A DNA stretch of 33,538 bases from Flavobacterium sp. (lineage in GTDB: Bacteria > Bacteroidota > Bacteroidia > Flavobacteriales > Flavobacteriaceae). Shown here in pieces: positions 6,093-14,781 of the stretch. Positions within the stretch are counted from its first letter, which is position 1. Each line of letters begins with the position of its first letter. Location of the stretch: positions 1 to 33,538 of the forward strand of contig JAGOAL010000020.1 of assembly GCA_017983975.1 (NCBI GenBank), in the 5' to 3' direction. Under the pieces are notes generated by a model, which worked only from the letters and a program-made list of their open reading frames with translations, ran no database searches and was not told the origin of the DNA. Made by a program: the position numbers and the translations under genes.

Positions 6093-7781
6093 ATGAAAAA
6101 AACAATAACTTTTGCGTTTATCTGTATTTATGCGTTTTCTTTTGCACAAATTAATACAAAACCATCTAGCGTTATTAAAATAACTTATAATAAAAGTTCA
6201 AATGGAAAGCAACTAGAAAATCAAGATCCATTACTTGTTTATACTAATGCATTGCAAACGCTTGTTACTTCCGAAAAAATGTATTCGGGTAAAGCTGATT
6301 TTCCTTACGAACAATCATTCATCAATAGATCTGAGAATAAAATCATTCAAGTTACTCAGTTAAATAAAAATAAATCGGTTACTACAGCAGATAGTTTATC
6401 CCTCGGGAAGCAAAATTTTGAATTTTTAACAGATACCAAATCTATTTTGGGTTACAAATGTCAAAAAGCTAAAACGATTATTAATTCAAATACCATTGAA
6501 CTTTGGTACACAAATGAACTTAAGGTACAAGGAGCGCCTACCCTTTTAGGGCAAAATATTGGTTTGGTTTTAGAGATGGTTCGCAATGGAAATTATGTCA
6601 TTTCTGCTACAAAAATTGAAAAAATAAAATCGGTTAGCCCTAGTTTACTTTTAGAAAACAGTTCCACAAAAAGTTCGGTAATTGACGGATTAACCTATAA
6701 AGACTTGGTTTGGAAAAGTAGATTTACAACCCTTAACCTTTTTCAAGATGAAATCATCAATTTTTCTGATTTGGCCCAATCTAATGATAGTATTTTACGT
6801 TTTGCAAATGGAACTATCATTTTGAAAAAAGTTACTTTTCCAAAAATTAAGAATAGTGATTTAGTATTTCTTGATTTAATAGAACAGTCTAATGGCGATG
6901 CGTATGATAGAACGGGTTCTATTTTTGTAATTCCTCAAGATAAAAAACAATCGTTTTTAGACGGTTTAGAAAAAGGGAGTCAGGCATTACCTTTATATGA
7001 AAACGGAAATGGTAAAAAATACCAAGGCATAACTGCCACAAAAGATTATGCGCCATTAATTGAATTAATGCGTTTCTTTACTCCTTTCGGAATTAAGCAA
7101 TATAATTACATCCAATTAAAAGATAAAGTTTGGCATGAAAAAGTGCCTTACCGCATGGATATTACCGATTTAAAACCTACTCTAAGCAATAAAACTGTTT
7201 ATGTAGGAGCATTTATAGGAAACTATGACAAAGGCGGACACAAAATATCAATGAATATTACACTGCACCCTAGTGAAAGCGCCTTAAAACAACCAAATTA
7301 CTGCTTGCCGTTATTTAATACTACCAATGTAATGGAAATGGCTGGGCAAGAATATGCAACACTTTTTAATCATGAAAAAGGATTAGAAGTAACCTTTACC
7401 CTAGAAAACGATTTTAAAAATGCAAAATTGCGCTACATTACAACAGGCCATGGTGGCTGGGAAAACGGAGATGAGTTTATTCCTAAGAAAAATACAATCG
7501 TGTTAAATGGAAAAGAAGTGTTTTCATTTATTCCATGGCGTCAAGACTGTGGTGCCTATCGTTTATACAATCCAGCTTCTGGTAATTTTAATGATGGTTT
7601 ATCTTCTTCAGATTTGAGTCGCTCAAATTGGTGTCCTGGAACAGCAACTAATCCTATCACTATTGAACTTGGCTATTTAAAAGCCGGAACACATACTTTA
7701 CAGATACTAATTCCACAAGGTGAGCCCGAAGGTGGTAGCTTTAGTGCCTGGAACGTTTCAGGAGTTTTATTAGGCGAATAA
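6093..7781 (+). CDS. Secreted peptide-N-glycosidase F-type enzyme with extra N-terminal domain
   Basis: This 562-aa protein has a signal peptide (about 1-18, ending SFAQ). The C-terminal part resembles PNGase F, which cuts N-glycans from glycoproteins between the innermost GlcNAc and Asn. The match includes GDAYDRTGSIFV (compare CDEWDRYANVYV; Asp272 matches catalytic Asp60), GDEFIPKKNTIVLNG (Glu461 at the place of Glu206) and SNWCPGTATNPITIELG (compare AGWCPGMAVPTRID). The Glu118 equivalent is not obvious (VGAFIG). Residues about 25-180 look like a GLPGLI-type domain with a degenerate motif (LGQNIGLVLEM), perhaps the bowl-like N-terminal domain reported for PNGase F-II. No type IX secretion tail is seen. 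An upstream ATG (6072) lies inside the -7 element, so I reject it. Confidence 0.85.
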   Translation: MKKTITFAFICIYAFSFAQINTKPSSVIKITYNKSSNGKQLENQDPLLVYTNALQTLVTSEKMYSGKADFPYEQSFINRSENKIIQVTQLNKNKSVTTADSLSLGKQNFEFLTDTKSILGYKCQKAKTIINSNTIELWYTNELKVQGAPTLLGQNIGLVLEMVRNGNYVISATKIEKIKSVSPSLLLENSSTKSSVIDGLTYKDLVWKSRFTTLNLFQDEIINFSDLAQSNDSILRFANGTIILKKVTFPKIKNSDLVFLDLIEQSNGDAYDRTGSIFVIPQDKKQSFLDGLEKGSQALPLYENGNGKKYQGITATKDYAPLIELMRFFTPFGIKQYNYIQLKDKVWHEKVPYRMDITDLKPTLSNKTVYVGAFIGNYDKGGHKISMNITLHPSESALKQPNYCLPLFNTTNVMEMAGQEYATLFNHEKGLEVTFTLENDFKNAKLRYITTGHGGWENGDEFIPKKNTIVLNGKEVFSFIPWRQDCGAYRLYNPASGNFNDGLSSSDLSRSNWCPGTATNPITIELGYLKAGTHTLQILIPQGEPEGGSFSAWNVSGVLLGE

Positions 7782-7812
7782 AAAAAGGACGTTCAGTTGA
7801 ACGTCCTTTTTT
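7781..7812. terminator. Bidirectional terminator between the PNGase and CBS genes
   Basis: A perfect 14-bp stem (7781-7794 with 7799-7812) with an AGTT loop lies between convergent genes. Its A-run and T-run flanks give a U-tract in both directions. The PNGase stop codon touches the left arm and the CBS stop is 1 bp from the right arm. Confidence 0.92.
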
Positions 7813-7813
7813 A

Positions 7814-9175
7814 TTATTTTATTGAACCAATAATATCATATTTTGTTATGATGTGATGATTTCCATTTCCTAAGTCAACTAAAACAGCCTGATTATCTTT
7901 TGTTATTAGTTTTGAAACCTCTTCTACTGGAGCGCCTGCCTTTACAATTGGGAATGGCTTGCTCATTACTTCACGTATAGGTCGCTCAGCTGTATTTTTA
8001 TCGGTAATAAAACTTTGGAATAAATCGGACTCATCAACAGAACCTACAAAACCGTTCACATCTATTACTGGAATTTGCGAGATTTTATATTTTCGCATGC
8101 GTTCAATGGCATGAGAAACTAATTCTTCTGTTCTAACTACTACAAGAGGCTTATCAATATGCTCTTTGATTAAATCTTCTGCTTTAGTAATTTCTTCTTC
8201 TAAGAAACCGCGCTCGCGCATCCAATCATCATTAAACATTTTCCCAACATAACGACTTCCCGAATCATGAAACAAGACAACAACTACATCTTCCGGTTTA
8301 AAATGCTCTTTTAATTGTAACAATCCTTTTACGGCTGCTCCAGCGGAATTCCCTACAAATATTCCTTCTTCTAAAGCTATTTTTCGGGTATAAACTGCTG
8401 CATCTTTATCGGTAACCTTAGTAAAGCCGTCAATTAAAGAAAAGTCTACATTCTTTGGTAAAATATCTTCCCCAATTCCTTCGGTGATATACGAATAGAT
8501 TTCATTTTCATCGAAAATACCTGTTTCGTGATATTTTTTAAATACCGAGCCATACGTATCAATTCCCCAAATTTTGATGTTTGGATTTTTTTCTTTTAAA
8601 TATTTTGCTACACCCGAGATCGTTCCACCTGTTCCAACTCCCACAACAAAGTGCGTGATTTTACCTTCGGTTTGTTCCCAAATTTCAGGTCCGGTTTGTT
8701 CATAATGCGCAATTGCGTTACTAGGATTGTCGTATTGATTGACATACCATGAATTTGGAATTTCGTCCCCTAATTTTTTAGAAACTGAATAATACGAACG
8801 TGGATCGGTAGGTTCAACATCAGTTGGACATACAATTACTTTTGCACCTACAGCACGAAGAATATCTGATTTTTCTTTAGATTGTTTATCTGAAATTACA
8901 AAAATACATTTGTACCCTTTAACAATTGCGGCTAAGGCTAAACCCATACCGGTATTTCCGGAAGTACCTTCTATGATTGTTCCACCTGGCTTTAAACGAC
9001 CATCGGCTTCGGCATCTTCAATCATTTTTACGGCCATTCTATCCTTTACAGAATTTCCTGGGTTAAAAGTTTCAACTTTTGCCAATACTAATGCATTTAC
9101 TTCTGCTGTAACCTTGTTTAGTTGTACCAAAGGCGTATTGCCAATAGTTTCTAATATATTTTTAGCGTAATTCAT
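7814..9175 (-). CDS. Cystathionine beta-synthase (PLP domain plus CBS pair)
   Basis: This 453-aa cytosolic fold-type II PLP enzyme condenses serine with homocysteine in transsulfuration. Lys44 in NPGNSVKDR binds PLP, EGTSGNTG (69-76) is the substrate loop, and GVGTGGTISG holds the phosphate. Residues from about 337 to the end form two CBS modules (KYKISQIPVIDVNGFVGSV and QAVLVDLGNGNHHIITK), the usual regulatory pair. This tail separates it from plain O-acetylserine sulfhydrylases, which are about 310 aa. The N-terminal heme-binding segment of animal enzymes is absent, as in yeast. Cysteine synthase activity cannot be excluded. It has its own TATCTTTG promoter and shares a terminator with the convergent PNGase gene. 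Confidence 0.9.
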   Translation of the reverse strand: MNYAKNILETIGNTPLVQLNKVTAEVNALVLAKVETFNPGNSVKDRMAVKMIEDAEADGRLKPGGTIIEGTSGNTGMGLALAAIVKGYKCIFVISDKQSKEKSDILRAVGAKVIVCPTDVEPTDPRSYYSVSKKLGDEIPNSWYVNQYDNPSNAIAHYEQTGPEIWEQTEGKITHFVVGVGTGGTISGVAKYLKEKNPNIKIWGIDTYGSVFKKYHETGIFDENEIYSYITEGIGEDILPKNVDFSLIDGFTKVTDKDAAVYTRKIALEEGIFVGNSAGAAVKGLLQLKEHFKPEDVVVVLFHDSGSRYVGKMFNDDWMRERGFLEEEITKAEDLIKEHIDKPLVVVRTEELVSHAIERMRKYKISQIPVIDVNGFVGSVDESDLFQSFITDKNTAERPIREVMSKPFPIVKAGAPVEEVSKLITKDNQAVLVDLGNGNHHIITKYDIIGSIK

Positions 9176-9216
9176 TTTATTTGATTTTCAGAAATTCTGA
9201 TGTTTGATATTTGTTG

Positions 9217-9248
9217 CAAAGATAGGATGAAAAATACGAATACAAAAA
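9217..9248 (-). promoter_or_regulatory. Promoter of the cystathionine beta-synthase gene
   Basis: On the minus strand TTTTTG (9248-9243), an 18-bp spacer and TATCTTTG (9224-9217) form a near-ideal Bacteroidota promoter. It lies 41 bp before the ATG. Confidence 0.75.
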
Positions 9249-9264
9249 TGCTAGTCAAATCCTA

Positions 9265-9350
9265 TTTAACCCTGATGGAAACGGCAGCTTTTTTGTTTTA
9301 TAAACAAAAAACTAAAGTGAACAGCAGGAACATGGACGCCAAAAGAGCCA
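9265..9350 (+). ncRNA. Structured RNA candidate or palindromic repeat, copy A
   Basis: CCTG (9271-9274) pairs with CAGG (9325-9328) and encloses a 10-bp hairpin, TTTTTTGTTT (9289-9298) with AAACAAAAAA (9302-9311). The flanks CCCTGATGGAA and GTGAACAGCAGGA resemble CCCAGATGGGAA and ATGTACAGCTGGA of the second element at 23.34 kb, with a T-A to A-T swap in the closing helix. From memory it resembles the Flavo-1 type of RNA motif seen in Flavobacteria; the name is unverified. The strand is a guess. It lies between the porin gene end and the CBS promoter. Confidence 0.45.
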
Positions 9351-9363
9351 AAGCCATTCGTTT

Positions 9364-11256
9364 CTATTTAAAGAAATTCCACACTAAACCAAAACGAATC
9401 ATGAAATCACGATACGGATAATTTGGTGCCGAATAAAAATTGAAACCGGTCATTGCTGAATTAAAATGTTCTGCTTTTAAAAATAAACGTGTTTGACGAA
9501 TGCGGGCATTTACAAAAAAATCGAGCATAGGGAAATTACCTATTTTCGTTTCGTTTTGCACGTAAAACTCACCTAACAAAGGATTATAGTCGTTGGCGTA
9601 ATATTTTGTGAAATAATTAAGTGTAATACCCGTTTGCAGCAACATCGCCTTTTTAAAAACATGTCTGGTATAATATAGGGTATTTCGTGTTGTTAATTGG
9701 GGAAAATTAACAATTGCGCTTGATTGATCCACATTTTGATACAAAAGAGTATTGTCTAAAGCTAATTTCCAAAATTTAATTTCTTTACTGGCTTTTACCG
9801 AAAGATAATTGATGGTTTTATCATATTGAACCGGCGAAACAAGTAATGAAGAAATGTCATTAGTAGTATTGTCGAAATATAAATAATCGTTAAGTACTTT
9901 ATATTGCGCAGTTAGATTGATCCATTTTGAAAGAGCGGTTACCGTAAACTGATTTACTTTTTCGGATTTAAAATTATTATACCAATTATAATGGGTATAA
10001 TCACTTTGATACAGCGTATAATTTAAATTTGGTAAACTATTTTGCTTTAGATAATTGAACTCAAATTGTAATGCATCATTAAATTTATAGGAGGCATTAG
10101 CTTCAATGGTTGAAATAGATTGATTAGAAATTGCTTGAGAAACAAGCAATTTAGCAGTGATATTTTTTGCGAAATAAGTATAATTTCCTCCTAATGTATT
10201 TATTCTATCGGAAATTGAATTAGGAACTGTAACTGTACCCGAACCATCATAAACTACACTATCGTAATAATAATTGTAATTATTATCTTCAATAAAAAAA
10301 GCTACATCACCGTATGATTTTGTTTTGTAGGCCACCCCTAGCTTATTATACAAATGATTGTATCTCGTTTTATTACTGATACTATTTGAAAAAGCTGTTC
10401 CAAATCTAGAACTGACTGTAGGTTGTGTATATTCGAAAAATTTATATTCTTGATTAAATTGATGTGTAAAAACCAAACTATTTGGATTTGTTTTGCTCAA
10501 CTTAAAGGAATGGTCTATAAAAAAACGATTTCCTTTTAAGAGCGAAGTAGCATCATTAAAATAAACATCGATACCATCTCGTTCTTTATAATTGGAATCA
10601 CCCGATTCAAATTGAGAAACATCAATGATTCCGCCATTTTCTTGATTGGATAAATCTTGACCTGTAAAATGAGAGTTTAAAATATAACGCTTATCTTTTG
10701 TAAAGTAGCTGGTTGTAAATCTAAAATTTCCAGAACTTGATAGAAAGTTTACATATTTACCCAACGAACGTAAACCTTTATATGCAATAGAAAAATTAAG
10801 ATTTGGCTTAGTATTTACTGTTAAAAAAGCATCTAAAGATTGTCCTTGTTCCATAACCGTTTTATAATATAAATCGGTCAAAGGAGTGGGAACGGAGTAA
10901 TAGTTGATTTCGTTTGCTTCTAGGTAATTAAAATGTTTAGCTGTATAACCAAAGCTTGGCATACTACTTTTTTTTCGTAACCCAAAATCAAGTGTATTAT
11001 AAGTTTGTCCTTCATTTGAAAAAGAGAGTAAACCAAAGTTGTCTTTACGCAATAAATTGTATTTATACTCGCTTTGTATGGTCAATGAAGTATCTACATA
11101 AGTGGTATCTTGTTGTAGGGTATAAATTTTGTAGAGGTTTATGGGGGGGTTTACCTCTTTCTGTTTAATTAAGCCTTTCGTTAATTCATCATCAGCAACC
11201 TGAGCTACTATAGATGAAGAGATAAACAGTATAAAAAACAAGAATACTTTTTTCAT
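9364..11256 (-). CDS. Putative porin (outer-membrane beta-barrel)
   Basis: This 630-aa protein has a clear signal peptide (MKKVFLFFILFISSSIVAQ) and then many short alternating hydrophobic/polar strands rich in Tyr, Asn and Phe. It ends RFGLVWNFFK, close to a typical barrel C-terminal strand. Phrases such as LDAFLTVNTKPNLNFSIAYKGLRSLGKY and FTTSYFTKDKRYILNSHF fit the Bacteroidota putative porin family (Porin_10 type). A passive outer-membrane channel is the likely role, with unknown substrate. It stands alone, with its own TACATTTG element, and the strong terminator of the SusCD operon lies just upstream. Confidence 0.82.
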   Translation of the reverse strand: MKKVFLFFILFISSSIVAQVADDELTKGLIKQKEVNPPINLYKIYTLQQDTTYVDTSLTIQSEYKYNLLRKDNFGLLSFSNEGQTYNTLDFGLRKKSSMPSFGYTAKHFNYLEANEINYYSVPTPLTDLYYKTVMEQGQSLDAFLTVNTKPNLNFSIAYKGLRSLGKYVNFLSSSGNFRFTTSYFTKDKRYILNSHFTGQDLSNQENGGIIDVSQFESGDSNYKERDGIDVYFNDATSLLKGNRFFIDHSFKLSKTNPNSLVFTHQFNQEYKFFEYTQPTVSSRFGTAFSNSISNKTRYNHLYNKLGVAYKTKSYGDVAFFIEDNNYNYYYDSVVYDGSGTVTVPNSISDRINTLGGNYTYFAKNITAKLLVSQAISNQSISTIEANASYKFNDALQFEFNYLKQNSLPNLNYTLYQSDYTHYNWYNNFKSEKVNQFTVTALSKWINLTAQYKVLNDYLYFDNTTNDISSLLVSPVQYDKTINYLSVKASKEIKFWKLALDNTLLYQNVDQSSAIVNFPQLTTRNTLYYTRHVFKKAMLLQTGITLNYFTKYYANDYNPLLGEFYVQNETKIGNFPMLDFFVNARIRQTRLFLKAEHFNSAMTGFNFYSAPNYPYRDFMIRFGLVWNFFK

Positions 11257-11272
11257 TACTTATAAATATAGG

Positions 11273-11280
11273 CAAATGTA
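11273..11280 (-). promoter_or_regulatory. Possible porin promoter (-7 element TACATTTG)
   Basis: TACATTTG matches TAnnTTTG exactly and lies 16 bp before the ATG. The -33 region contains only T-rich sequence, partly from the U-tract of the upstream terminator. Confidence 0.45.
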
Positions 11281-11301
11281 ATGAGAAAATAGAGAATAAA
11301 A

Positions 11302-11329
11302 AAAAGAGCTACATAAATGTAGCTCTTTT
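11302..11329 (-). terminator. Terminator of the SusCD-type operon
   Basis: A 12-bp perfect stem (11302-11313 with 11318-11329) and a 4-nt loop are followed on the minus strand by a run of T. It lies 19 bp after the last gene of the operon. Confidence 0.9.
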
Positions 11330-11348
11330 AGTATTTATTTAAGAATTA

Positions 11349-12368
11349 TTATTTAATTCTTTCAACTCTTGGCATTACTTTACCAGCTGCTCTACCTGTA
11401 GCTAATTGTACATCTGCTTCATCAAATAAAGTATATGTTGTACCAGCTTTAGTAACTTTCCCAGCATAGTAAGAAGGATCATTACCTGGAACAACACTTG
11501 GAACTGTGTTTGAATTCCAAATATAACTTAAATCAATTTCTTTAACCCAAACACCTGGCTTACTAACTGTTAAAACAGGCTTAAGTAATAATAAAGAAGT
11601 TGGTTTGTAACCAGTACCTAATGCTGTACCACCAGCTAATCTTCTAGGAGTATCGTATAAATCAATCCAAATTTCGAAATCTCCATTAGGACGCGTACTA
11701 GCAATAGTTGCGTATTCAGGTTCTGCACCAGTTGCACCTGTAAAGATGTTTTGAGGTCCAAAGATTAAAATATCAAAATCATACGCTTCTAATGAATGGC
11801 TTGTTCCATCTACACCTGCATAAAGAATATCATCAAGATTTCCATGTGCATTATAAGTAGTAGCCCATTTTAATTCCGTTTTAACATCAGTTAAAACAGT
11901 ATTAGAAACATTCACAGTAATAGTTTCAGAAGTCGCTGCAACTAAACCATTAGAGTTCCCCATTGGGTACAATCTAAAGATTAACGTTTCAGCTCCTTCA
12001 GGTAAATAATCTACTAATGGAGTGATATCAAAAGAAGCAGTAGCAGCATAAGCTGGAACTGAAATTTTATGACCAATAACTCCCCATCCATCATTAACAT
12101 CAGTTTCTGTTCCAGATGAAGTGTAGTCTTTATATGATCCTGTACCACCTACTAACTCCAATTTAAAATCCATGGTTCTAAAGTAAGGTGTATCTACTGT
12201 TAAATTAACAGTAGCCGTTTGTCCTTCAGCAATAGTGAATGATGTAACTGCAGCCGTAACAACTGGTTTAACACCTCTTGCATTAGTCGTATCGTTGTCT
12301 GGCTCACAAGAGGTAAAAAAACCTAATGCTGCAACAGCTACGATGTATTTAAAATTTATTTTTCTCAT
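11349..12368 (-). CDS. Surface lipoprotein of the SusCD operon (Calx-beta-like)
   Basis: This 339-aa lipoprotein has a signal peptide with lipobox FFTSC (Cys21) followed by EPDND, an acidic stretch like the surface-export signal of Bacteroidota lipoproteins. The first half (VTSFTIAEGQTATVNLTVDTPYFRTMDFKLEL and the later LPEGAETLIFRL) looks like a Calx-beta-type beta-sandwich. The second half is unassigned beta-rich sequence. By position it corresponds to the accessory SusE/SusF-type lipoproteins that bind ligand near the SusCD transporter, but I see no sequence similarity that names the ligand. It is the last gene, 15 bp after its neighbour. Confidence 0.75.
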   Translation of the reverse strand: MRKINFKYIVAVAALGFFTSCEPDNDTTNARGVKPVVTAAVTSFTIAEGQTATVNLTVDTPYFRTMDFKLELVGGTGSYKDYTSSGTETDVNDGWGVIGHKISVPAYAATASFDITPLVDYLPEGAETLIFRLYPMGNSNGLVAATSETITVNVSNTVLTDVKTELKWATTYNAHGNLDDILYAGVDGTSHSLEAYDFDILIFGPQNIFTGATGAEPEYATIASTRPNGDFEIWIDLYDTPRRLAGGTALGTGYKPTSLLLLKPVLTVSKPGVWVKEIDLSYIWNSNTVPSVVPGNDPSYYAGKVTKAGTTYTLFDEADVQLATGRAAGKVMPRVERIK

Positions 12369-12383
12369 TTTTAAATAATTTAA

Positions 12384-13217
12384 TTATCGACGTGTATAAA
12401 CATAATTATAGGTACGATCACCAGCAGCAAAAGCAATATTGTGTTTTACTTCAAAACGAGTTGTTGAAGTAACTCTACCATCAATACCTGTTCCATAAGC
12501 GCCAATACCATAAACCTTATTAGAATAAGCTCCTAAAGTTTGATCTGCAAGTAAAGCAATCTCACCACAAACATCAACAAACTCATAACCAGGAGGATTA
12601 ATATTTGCATCAACAAGATATCCATATGGACCAACATGACGCGTTCTAAATTGATTTACACCCGTAACAGTAACTACCTCATTTGTAAAAGCCCAAGCAG
12701 ATGCGCCTTGAGTTAAAGCTAAATTGTAATTACCTTGAATTTGAGATAAACATCCTACAAAAACAATTTTTAATTGTTTATACTGATCACCAACAATAGA
12801 ACCTGGTGTTGAAGTAGTCAAATTTAAAATTAATTGTGTTTTAACTGTTGGACTAAATTGACCTGTATTCACATTTAATGGAAACTGACCAAAAGTAGTT
12901 CCTGCAGGAATCGTAATTTTACCTGTAGTATCTACCATACTGTATTCTCTACCAGCAACAGCAGTTGAAGCAGGATCAATTGTATATGATACTTGAATAT
13001 CAGACGAAGAAACTTGACCATTAGCATTACCTATTAAGTTCATAGGAAACTTTCTAAGAACAGTACCTTGATCAGAAAAATAAGGAACGGTTGCTACACC
13101 AGCAGCAAAACCTACTACCTTAGGTCCATTAGATAAATCTTGCTCTGTTCTAATCCCATCATCTGAACATGATAAGAACGAAGCCGCAACAATCATCAAT
13201 GTCATTAACTTTTTCAT
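12384..13217 (-). CDS. Surface lipoprotein of the SusCD operon (DUF4843/DUF1735-like)
   Basis: This 277-aa lipoprotein has lipobox FLSC (Cys17) followed by SDDG, which fits surface export. The N-terminal half, VVGFAAGVATVPYFSDQGTV then DPASTAVAGREYSMVDTTGKITIPAGT, resembles the DUF1735/DUF4843 beta-sandwich domains common in Sus-type operons. The C-terminal half is unassigned. I chose the ATG at 13217 because it starts a proper signal peptide; the in-frame ATG at 13253 would overlap the susD-like gene and add a non-signal extension. It starts 26 bp after the susD-like stop. Confidence 0.75.
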   Translation of the reverse strand: MKKLMTLMIVAASFLSCSDDGIRTEQDLSNGPKVVGFAAGVATVPYFSDQGTVLRKFPMNLIGNANGQVSSSDIQVSYTIDPASTAVAGREYSMVDTTGKITIPAGTTFGQFPLNVNTGQFSPTVKTQLILNLTTSTPGSIVGDQYKQLKIVFVGCLSQIQGNYNLALTQGASAWAFTNEVVTVTGVNQFRTRHVGPYGYLVDANINPPGYEFVDVCGEIALLADQTLGAYSNKVYGIGAYGTGIDGRVTSTTRFEVKHNIAFAAGDRTYNYVYTRR

Positions 13218-13243
13218 ATTATATAATTTTAACTTGTTAATAA

Positions 13244-14770
13244 TTATTTCCAAAATGGCCCAACATTAAATGCATCAGCAATTGATTGTGCTGGAACATT
13301 AGCTGAATTACTAGCTAATTCAGATGTAGGATACATTAAACGCAACGGTTTTCTACCTGATGTAGATCCCATTGGCATTGGAATATTGTTAATAAAACCA
13401 GTTCTAGTGTATTCAATCCATGCTTCAACACCATTTGTACCGTTCAAAGCAATTGATTTTTGATACATAATTGCTTGGTACTTGTTAGCACTAGCAGTAT
13501 ATCCTTTTCCATCAACAGCATTCACATCAGCTATATACGTACCCACTGTAGCACCTAAATGCGACATAGAAGCAGTAATAGCTGCATTAAAAAATGCTTG
13601 TGCAGCAGCAGGACCACCTGGAATAAAACCTCTTTGTGCCGCTTCAGCTTGTAATAATAAACTTTCTGCTAACAACATTACATATCCATCTTGTGATGAT
13701 TTAATCACTAATCCAGGTCCAAGCGGAGATAAACTTAATGGTGCAGTACCTGATGGTTGAGAAGCATCACCTTGAGTAACACCCACTACAGAACCACTAA
13801 CTAAACCAAATAGTCTTCCACGTCTTGGATCTAATGGATTATTGTTCAATTGACCTGCAATAAAAGAAGAAGCTCTTCTAAAATTGTAAGTAGAACGGTA
13901 AGATAATGTTGGGGTCGTAGTAGAACCTGTCTCCGTTAAATTTGCCATTAAATTCATCCATGGATTTTGTTGTGCATCTTTTGCATTAGAATACCCAGGA
14001 TTGATAGTGATATTTCTATCCACAAAATTATTATCTAAAGTTGCAAATTGTGCAGTCAAATAGGTAAGTGTAGCAGCATCAGTTGTTGTTGCTCCATTAG
14101 TTGAACCTTTAGTAGACTGACGCAATAAAATTCTTAATTTTAAAGTATTTGCGAATTTTTTCCATGCATCCATATTTCCAGCTAACATAACATCTTCTGA
14201 ACCAACAGCAACAGTCGTTGCAGGTGCATTATCAATCATGTCAATTGCACTGTCTAATTGAACAATCAAATCTCTATAAATAGCTTGATCATCATCATAA
14301 GCAGGGTTCACATTGTTAGCCCCTTGATGTGCTTGAAAATAAGGTACATCACCATATAAATCCACTAAATATTGAAAATAAAACGATTTCATAATTTTAG
14401 CAATTGCTTTATGTTTATCATAGTTACTTGATGGATAATTGATAATGTTTGTAAATTCATACGTATTTCTGTACAAACTGTTCCAAATATCTTCATAAAA
14501 ATTATTACTCATAGTAACACCGAATTCTTCAGCATAACCACCTGTAAAAGAGTTTACGTTTGCACCCCAGTTGTTCATAAATACATTTCCTAATTCATTC
14601 ATTCTTCTAACTAAAACTGAATAAGATCCAGTTTGAGCTGCAGAGATTGATAAATTTGGTGTAATTAAAGATGCATTTGGATCATTTGGAGATTCATTTA
14701 CATCTAAGTAATTGTCGCACGAAAATAGCGTAAATGCTATTAAAGGCAATAGAAATTTTATTTTTTTCAT
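13244..14770 (-). CDS. SusD/RagB family outer-membrane lipoprotein
   Basis: This 508-aa lipoprotein has lipobox TLFSC (Cys18). The mature start DNYLDVNESPNDPN and the helical TPR-like core (NFYEDIWNSLYRNTYEFTNIINYP, KAIAKIMKSFYFQYLVDLYGDVPYF) fit the SusD-like_2 subgroup. SusD proteins form the lid of the SusC channel and capture ligand at the cell surface. The C-terminal part (LLAESLLLQAEAAQRG, then GVEAWIEYTRTGF) is also typical. It starts 11 bp after susC and precedes two lipoprotein genes. No glycosidase or peptidase is encoded in the operon, so the nutrient remains open. Confidence 0.93.
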   Translation of the reverse strand: MKKIKFLLPLIAFTLFSCDNYLDVNESPNDPNASLITPNLSISAAQTGSYSVLVRRMNELGNVFMNNWGANVNSFTGGYAEEFGVTMSNNFYEDIWNSLYRNTYEFTNIINYPSSNYDKHKAIAKIMKSFYFQYLVDLYGDVPYFQAHQGANNVNPAYDDDQAIYRDLIVQLDSAIDMIDNAPATTVAVGSEDVMLAGNMDAWKKFANTLKLRILLRQSTKGSTNGATTTDAATLTYLTAQFATLDNNFVDRNITINPGYSNAKDAQQNPWMNLMANLTETGSTTTPTLSYRSTYNFRRASSFIAGQLNNNPLDPRRGRLFGLVSGSVVGVTQGDASQPSGTAPLSLSPLGPGLVIKSSQDGYVMLLAESLLLQAEAAQRGFIPGGPAAAQAFFNAAITASMSHLGATVGTYIADVNAVDGKGYTASANKYQAIMYQKSIALNGTNGVEAWIEYTRTGFINNIPMPMGSTSGRKPLRLMYPTSELASNSANVPAQSIADAFNVGPFWK

Positions 14771-14781
14771 ATCTAATTTAA

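Noticed and set aside
6093-7781. Type IX secretion sorting domain on the PNGase F-like protein
   Set aside because: The protein ends SAWNVSGVLLGE within the deglycosidase fold; no extra 70-90 residue tail with the usual Lys-rich end is present.
9200-9421. A 73-codon plus-strand frame between the CBS gene and the porin gene
   Set aside because: It starts within the CBS promoter, crosses the structured element and overlaps the 3' end of the porin gene; its product is Lys/Arg-rich without family pattern. The codons look like a by-product of the RNA element.
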